In this document: one piece after another, positions 57,291 through 64,000 of the stretch
Layout: each line of letters begins with the position of its first letter
Numbering within the stretch: the first letter of the stretch is position 1
From: Dillenia suffruticosa
Taxonomy: Eukaryota > Streptophyta > Magnoliopsida > Dilleniales > Dilleniaceae
DNA length: 64,000 nt
Reading direction: 5' to 3'
NCBI GenBank assembly: GCA_033439265.1
Contig: JAVTVX010000026.1
Span: 9,921,001 to 9,985,000 of the forward strand
Made by a program: the position numbers and the translations under genes
Notes under the pieces: model-generated
The model's input: the letters and a program-made list of their open reading frames with translations, nothing else
Database searches by the model: none
Told to the model about the DNA's origin: nothing

Positions 57291-59990
57291 ACAACTTAGT
57301 ACAAATGAGAAATGTTTAAACTCTACGCAAATCTAAAGACTTTGATGTCTCAAAAAAGGTCTCTTGCTATGGGTTTAGTAATGGGATCAGCTACCATATT
57401 GTGCATAAATATGTACTTTATAGTTATTTCACTTTTGCCGATGATGTCTCTTATATAATTGTATCTTGTATATATGTATTTGGATTTACTATGATACTTA
57501 GAGTCTTTTGTGGAGACAATTGCGACTCAAATGTCCTAGTACATAATCATAGCCTCCCACTATTTTCCATAACCCCTAAATTGTTTGGAAATCTCTTGAG
57601 TTAAACACTTTCTTGAACTATTGCTGAGCATGTGACAAACTCAACCTCCATAACTGACAATGATATACAGATTTGTTTCTTGCTATCCCATAATAAGGAG
57701 CCACTGTTTAGCAAGAAAACAATACTTGACATAAATTTGTCTTTATCTAGATCACCCCCAATTGGTGTTTGAATATCCAACCAAACTCAAACTACCTCTT
57801 CCATAATACAAGAAAAAATCTACACTTCATTTTGGATACCTAAGAATCCTCTTTACAACTTTCTAGTGTCCCCTTTTAGGAATTGGTTAATACTTACTGA
57901 CCAAACCAATTGCATAATTGATATCTAGATCTGTGCACAACATAGCATATATAAGACTACCTATTGCACCGGCATATGAGACTTTTCTCATATCCATTAT
58001 TTCATATGAGTTTTAAGACACATCTTGAGACTCAAGTTGTCATCTCTAGTAGCATGAATATCTTTGGGTTTACAATCATCCAAATCTTCTTGACGCAAAA
58101 CTCATGTGAAAGAGATAACCTTCTTCTCGAGCGATCACTTTGGAACTTAAATCCAAGAATGATTTCAGTTTCACATATATCTTCTTTCATGTCAAGACTC
58201 GACGATAACCATTTCTTAACGGTTATCAAATACTTTCTGTTATTTTTAGTTAATAAAATGTTATCAACATACAAAAATAGAATAAGAAAAGAATCACCTA
58301 AATGTTTCACACATACGCAATGATCTTTCTTGATTATTACGAAACCATAAGATATCACTTCATTATAAAATCTTAGGTACCACTGATTGGATGATTGTTT
58401 AAGTCCGTATATTTACTTTTAAAGTTGACATACTTTATCTTTTGACCTTTAGGAATAAAATCCAATGGTTATTCCAAATAAATTTCCTCATTCCATTTAG
58501 GAAGATAGTTTAATGTCCATTTGATACAATACCAAATCTATGTCAGCGACAATCGCTAGAAGTTGATAAATCGAGGTAAACTTAACTATTGGAGAAAAAG
58601 TTTTCTCATAGTCTACACTCTTCATCTGGGTATATTCTTTAGCTACCAAACGAGCCATATACCTCTTAATTGACCTATCAACCTTCCTTTTGATTTTGAG
58701 AATCTACTTATTCCTAATAGCTCTTCTTCCTTTAGGTAAATCAATTAAGTCTCAGACTCCGTTGATTCTTAATAAATCCATCTTTCCTTCTACTTCCGTT
58801 CTCCATTAATCCTTTGTAGGACTAGTAAAAGTTTTCTGGATTGTGTTAGGTTTCTCATCATTTTCATGAGTTACAACGAAAGCCTCCCCCTCAATCACAA
58901 AACGACATTTAGGTACACTTTGACCATAACTCTTATGTCGAATGATTGAAGAAATCTCTTCACCCTTCGATGGATCACTCCCACTAGGAACAAGATCCAT
59001 AACTGGTATTTAATCCTCTCCAATAGGTGCATTTAAGCCACTAGGCTCGTCTATCTCATAAAAAGTAAAGTCTCTATTGATTTCCCCTCTCGTAAGGAAA
59101 TCGTTCTCCAGGAAAGTTATATCACAAGACTCCAACTCTATAATGCTACCATCTGTATGTTTACCTATGAACACATATCCCTTAGAGTGTTCAGAGTACT
59201 TAATAAATATATACTTTTTTCCTTGCGGAATCATGAACATACACGGCATATCTCCTCGACTTCATATAACTACGGTTAAGCCTCCTACCTATCCATAGTT
59301 TGTAGGGAGTATTCATTATAGACTTCAATGGTACATGGTTAAGGATATAGGTCGCAGACAATAATGTATCTCCTTAATAAAAGATAGGCAAATTTGCCTT
59401 ACCATCGTTGACATAACCATTTCTAATAGTGTTCTATTTCTTCTCTTGGCAACTCTATTATGTTGAGAACTCGCAGGAATAGTCAACTGTCTTCAATATT
59501 TTTATCAAAACAGAGCTCTTTAAACTGATCAGATAAATACTCATGCCCTCAATCGGTTCTAAGAGTTTTAACTCTCAAGTCTAATTGGTTTTTTACCTCG
59601 TTTATAAACCTTTTGAAGCATTCGAATGCCTCATATTTGTTCAAGATCAAATAGATATAACTGAAATATGTGTAATTATCTATAAATGTTATAAAATACA
59701 CGGCTTTGTTACTCACTCTTATGCTTATGGGACCATAGATATCAGTGTGGATTAGTTGTAATGGAGAGTTTACGCTCATAGTATTTCCAAATGATTTTCC
59801 TATGATTTTATTAGACAGACAAAATTCACAAATAGGTAACTTAACTTTTATTAGTGGTCCTAAAAGATCACTTTTAGTTAACCAGTTCATTCTTTCTTAC
59901 CTTATATGCTGTAGCATGTCATATACTCACATCATTAACACTATGATTAGATGTAATGGCAACCGACAATTCACAAGAAAAATTGTTATT
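57291..59990 (-). pseudogene. copia pol remnant: integrase, reverse transcriptase, RNase H
   Basis: Integrase zinc finger at about 59890-59800 (CEFCLSNKIIGKSFG) and core at about 59760-59550 (LQLIHTDIYGPI, YFITFIDNYTYFSY, LRTD). The integrase C-terminal part is at 59249-59010 (YIFIKYSEHSKGYVFIG), with an acidic linker at 59000-58806. Reverse transcriptase runs at about 58790-58030, with LYVDNILLTKN at the catalytic strand. RNase H runs at about 57780-57300 (GSLLWDSKKQICISLSVMEVEFV). The frame is broken many times, so it is a fossil only. Confidence 0.88.
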
Positions 59991-60138
59991 TAAGAAAATA
60001 ATATCAAAAGCATACAATCCATCTATTGCTTGTCCATATCTAATCCAAGAACTGTTATAATAAAAAGTACACACCAAAGATTTTAAAAGTTAACATATAC
60101 TCCAAGCAACATAAACAAAATATGTAAATTAAATTCCA

Positions 60139-61280
60139 TCAAATATCAGGTATGTAAAGGACATTGTGCAAATAAAGAGTTTGACTACTACGCAACTGTA
60201 GGTTGTAAATGCCTATTCCCTTAACATTCACAAACATACCATGCCCTACGTATATCCTCCTCACGTTAGCACTCAAATGATGGAATTCTGCGAACGCGCT
60301 CCTTTCATGAGCTATATGATTTGTGGCTCCTAAGTCTGCAATCCACAAGGGAAAAGAATTAGTATGCATCACTGTTAATGAGACAAAAAATAAGCCATAT
60401 GTAGAGTAAACATGATGTACCTTCTGGTCGTTACACTCATAAGCGAAATGACTAAACCTGCTGTAAACATAGTACTTCATTATAGGCTTGTCCATTGGTT
60501 TCCTCTTACATTTCTGTCCTTTGTTCTTGGGGGTTTTCAGACAAGTCTTTACCTTTGTCATAATTTTTCATGTCATACCTCTTCTATTTGCGTTTAGATC
60601 TGCGAGAGTCCTTGCTCGACTTTGCTACATAGGTGTGACTCGAGAGAGGCTAAACAGCCCCTTGATGTTCTTCCTTGAACTCATAATGATGACTCACATT
60701 ATCAAACATACGAATAGTATCATCATAAGTAAGGTGCATCTTCATGGTTTCCCACGAATGAAGTAAGGACTAAATCAGTCCCAAGACTTGTAGCTCATTG
60801 ACATTGGCTCACCTGCATTTTCAAGCAAAATAATTAACTAGACATCTACATTAGATACTACTACATGATATGATTTTGACACTTCTTATAAGTTATAAAC
60901 TTATAAGTAAGCATTCTCACTTTTGGGGCCAAAATGGATCCAAAATACTGTTTCAAAACATGTCACATTTTCCTAGCCATTGGGAATTGTTCATACACTG
61001 GGATCAGTTCATCGATCATGCAATCGACGAGGATAACTCTAGTTTGGTTTTCCTTCTTCTTCCAAGTATGGAAGACACCTTGATCCCGTCTTCCCCGTGT
61101 CGTGGTGCCCTTTCTAGGGTCCACCATCTTAAACATCAAGACCTCTATGAGCTCTTACTTTTCGAGAATAAACTGAAACTTTTAGTGCTAAATATCGTAG
61201 TTGTTACTATTCAGTTTGTTCCATTTGTTCAGATCAGCTTCGAAGTAGCCATATTTTCTAGTACATATAAAGAGACATAA
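60139..61280 (-). pseudogene. copia gag and protease remnant
   Basis: Gag similarity runs from about 61260 (FEADLNKWNKLNSNNYDI) to 60560, then a basic linker (NKGQKCKRKPMDKPIMKYY) with a degraded zinc knuckle near 60450. The aspartic protease follows at about 60370-60140 (LWIADLGATNHIAHERSAF, LHNVLYIPDI), a layout typical of Ty1/copia. It is broken in several places. Confidence 0.82.
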
Positions 61281-62138
61281 GTGATTTAAATGATAATTAT
61301 CAATTATCTCAATATTACACATTTTTTGAATCAATAAACCAAAACAATTTAATGTAAAATTCAAACTCGAATGTATGAATTAAATCCATTCACTACCATT
61401 CAAATTCAACATCTCACTATTTCATATTCGGACTCAATGTACAAATACTCACATGATTTAGGCAATGCATAAATATCATCTTAATTACCTAAAATCATAT
61501 ATAAAAAAAAAATATTTGTCCGATTAACTTCAGACAACATTTACATAAACAATGCATGATTTTCTTGACACAACATAATGTTGTGGCTTGGTGGTTAAAG
61601 CTATTTAACATTGTATTTAGATCTAAGGTTCAAAACTAGACAAAATTAATTTTTAGATTTAATTTGTATTTTGTCTAGCACTGTGAGAAACGCCTCCTAC
61701 GCACGGGTCCGATTCAGGTGGGTCATGCTTGAATGGCTCACAATGGTTCGGATCAGATTGGACTCTCCCACATGCATGCTTGTGCGTGTCCATCAACATC
61801 AGTTGGGTCATGGTTAACCCAACCTGATTCTTGATCCAATTACATAAATCTCATTTTTGTACTTTTTTTGGCCGTGATTCGACTGGATTTTGTAACTAAC
61901 TTCCCTTCGATCATCTTAGGCATAATTTTTTGAAAATTCGAGTTTCAAATCGTAGTTAAAAAAGTAACCCAAATCAAAAAACTTAACTCCGACAATGAAA
62001 AACTTAATGTAATGTGTATATCATGTGTTTTAAGACATGAGAAACTTATTTCTGATCTCAGTTTGTCGAGAAAAGTTTATTTTGGACATAAATCTAAAAT
62101 TTATCTCTCTTGTGTCGTAGTAAACTGTAAAATCGAAA
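61281..62138. other. Spacer between copia relic and window-end LTR
   Basis: No gene is seen. The 61.3-61.56 kb part should have held the copia 5' LTR and primer site, but neither is recognisable. 61700-61900 is of higher complexity with GGTTCGGATCAGATTGGA and GGTTAACCCAACCTG words. Confidence 0.4.
61578..61645 (+). repeat. tRNA-like head of a possible SINE
   Basis: A box TGTGGCTTGGTGGTTAAAG (about 61583-61601) and B box-like AGGTTCAAAACTAG (about 61627-61640), spaced about 40 bp. The 3' end and flanking duplication were not found. Confidence 0.4.
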
Positions 62139-64000
62139 TGTCAACAAAAAAAAAAAGAGAAAAGAAAGAAAGGACAAAAAAAGGAACCCATCCCTATTTT
62201 ATTTATTTATTTATTTATTTATTTTTTATTCTCTCTCCCCCTCCCCCACTTTCTCTCCATTTTATCCAAGACCTTCACTTCTTCCCTCTCTTCTCTCCCT
62301 CCAAATTTGATCAAATTTCCCAAAACACCCATAGATTTGAACTCCAAACACTAAAACAAATTCCCAGAAGGTTGAATTTAAAGGGAGATTCAAGTTTCTC
62401 TAGAGAGAGAAAAACCTAAAACTTGGAGTTGCTCAACAAGAAGCAGAATCGGTGGTTTCAATAGTAGTAATACTCATTCTTAAAATTGGATTTGAATTAT
62501 TCTTGCATAAATTTAGAATATATGTTGAGATTTGGGGTTTTGTAGAGAGGGAAAAATCTAGATTTTGAAGGTGAAGTGGCTAAGAGGTGAAATTGGTGAC
62601 TCAAATAAGATAATTTTGCTTCCTTCATCTTAAATTTGAGTACATTTTATTTGTATATAAATTTTATGTTGAGATTGATAAAAATAAAGTTTGGAAGTTT
62701 AGATCTAATGTATATATAAATTAAAATTTGGAAAAATCTTGAAAGGTAAATATTTCCCTAGGATGATGATATAGTTTGATAAAATTAAAAGATAGACTAA
62801 TGATTTTAAAAAAATTAGGGTTTGGGTTGTGTGAAAAATATTGATTTTTCCTAATACTAGTTTGTGTTTAAGTGATAAATTTGTGTCTATTACTTTAGGT
62901 TAAGACAATTAAAAATTTATAAGTGATTAACTTAGCCTTGGATTGTTGATTGGAAGTATTAATCGTTCTAAGAGATGAGTGGATTATAAGTTATACTTTA
63001 CATGAGTAAAATGTTTTACTTGATTTTTTAAAAATGATTTTTAAATGAGTTTTGAAAAATTTTGTGTGTGTGGAATGTCCATATACGTGAATTTGATATA
63101 AATACACATCCAATTTATTGTAAATGAATAATGTGCTATATTTTATATAATGTATTGAGTATGACTTAACTTGAGAAATAGTTGAATTAAATTTGGCATA
63201 TGAAATAGTTTTATAAATTTTGTGAAATAGGGCATATGGTTGGTTTGCGGTGAGAGGCTAGACCCTTATTAAATGATTAGTTATTTCCCTCTGTGGTGTG
63301 ATCCGACGAGATGACGTAGTGGAGTTAGTAGACCATGTGAGGTAGTCAAGCACGTGCGGTGCCTATATGACCAAATGTTATAAGTAAAGTCGTGGGATAA
63401 TTGGTTACATCACCAATGAAACACCACATCCAAAGCCAAAGATGGGGTATTTGTTCACTTAAATTTCTAAACAACCCTTAGCGGTTCCGTCCTAAGTCGT
63501 GGTAGATTTTTGTCAAGAACAATAATCTTTGGTTGCCCTTTTTTTGGAAAAAAATATGAAATATGTTGGATGCATAAAATTTTATCTCTTATGATGATTG
63601 GATTTAGTTGAAAACCTTGACTTTTATTATGATCATTGAAGTATTGGATTACGAAGAAAAAGAATTTGGAAATACTATTTGACATATCTACGATCACTCC
63701 TCATTTATTGTATAACATGTTATTCCACTCATTGAGTATGATTTATACTCATTCCTCTCATCTCTTTTTATTTTTTTTTATTTTTTTTTATAGAGGATAT
63801 TTGGTTTGGAGGTTAGACATACCTTGAACTAGACCGAACATAGTTTGAGAAACTTTTCGGGTATCGGTTTATTTTGATTATATTTTGAGAAATTAGTGGA
63901 CTTTTGTGAAGGCATTGCTTGTAACTATTTTTTGGAGAACTATCTTGAGTACTATCTTTATTGATTTTGGACTTTAAATTTCATTTGGTTTTGAATACAT
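62139..64000 (+). repeat. Tekay-like gypsy LTR, cut by the window end
   Basis: Begins TGTCAACAAAAAAAAAAAGAG, then a CT-rich tract (62230-62310), as in the LTRs of elements 1 and 2. The mid-LTR motifs follow: TGTGGTGTGATCCGACGAG near 63295 (element 1 has CCACGGAGCGACCCGATGGG), CACTCATTGAGTATG near 63725, and ATAGAGGATATTTGG near 63791. About 1.86 kb is visible and the LTR end is beyond the window. The five bases before it are CGAAA, the expected target duplication if it heads a whole element. It is clearly diverged from the other two LTR families. Confidence 0.7.

Larger units (their letters stand above)
57291..61280 (-). mobile_element. Ty1/copia relic, internal region
   Basis: Order on the minus strand: gag, protease, integrase, reverse transcriptase, RNase H. 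Integrase before reverse transcriptase defines Ty1/copia. It is heavily broken (well over ten breaks). No primer site is visible at its 5' side (61.3 kb) and no LTR pair could be matched, so it is old. The RT wording (LYVDNILLTKNNRKYLITVKK) is nearest to Tork-like elements by memory, which is tentative. Confidence 0.88.

Overview
The window looks like intergenic DNA from a flowering plant. It is very AT-rich and dominated by transposable-element remains of angiosperm type: Ty3/gypsy chromoviruses with long LTRs and an initiator-tRNA-Met primer site, a Ty1/copia relic, CACTA (En/Spm) DNA transposons, and a tRNA-derived SINE. I found no host protein gene that I can name. One short open frame (54686-54937, minus) with a GA-repeat leader is the best host-gene candidate, and it is weak.

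Layout. 1-2.7 kb: 5' part of a decayed CACTA transposase on the minus strand, with a GA-rich leader and subterminal repeats. 3.8-4.3 kb: a GC-rich island. 4.4-6.0 kb: a decayed plant transposon-associated protein gene, minus strand. 8.5-18.3 kb: complete but broken gypsy element 1 (Tekay/Del-like), bounded by a 5-bp target duplication AAAGT. 18.3-27 kb: AT-rich DNA with simple repeats and more GC islands. 27.2-29.3 kb: right arm of a non-autonomous CACTA element. 29.93-32.14 kb: a complete 2.2-kb non-autonomous CACTA element of the same family with 3-bp duplication TAA. 34.0-34.65 kb: one end of a different CACTA subfamily. 36.2-37.6 kb: a gypsy LTR fragment caught in a tandem duplication of about 540 bp. 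37.6-49.7 kb: an old gypsy element 3 whose gag is split by the younger, nearly whole gypsy element 2 (38903-48960, duplication TGTTA). 51.3-51.5 kb: a SINE with a perfect 14-bp duplication. 55.2-55.4 kb: a related SINE copy. 57.3-61.3 kb: a heavily decayed copia element, minus strand. 62.1 kb to the end: another Tekay-like LTR cut by the window edge.

Nothing here works as a functional gene system. The interest is structural: GC-rich, CpG-dense minisatellite islands scattered in AT-rich DNA and at least partly carried by the CACTA family, palindromic subterminal arrays, unequal LTR lengths, a matching intron-like spacer between gag and pol in both Tekay-like elements, and nested or duplicated insertions that give a relative order of events. 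All identifications come from reading the sequence; no database search was possible.
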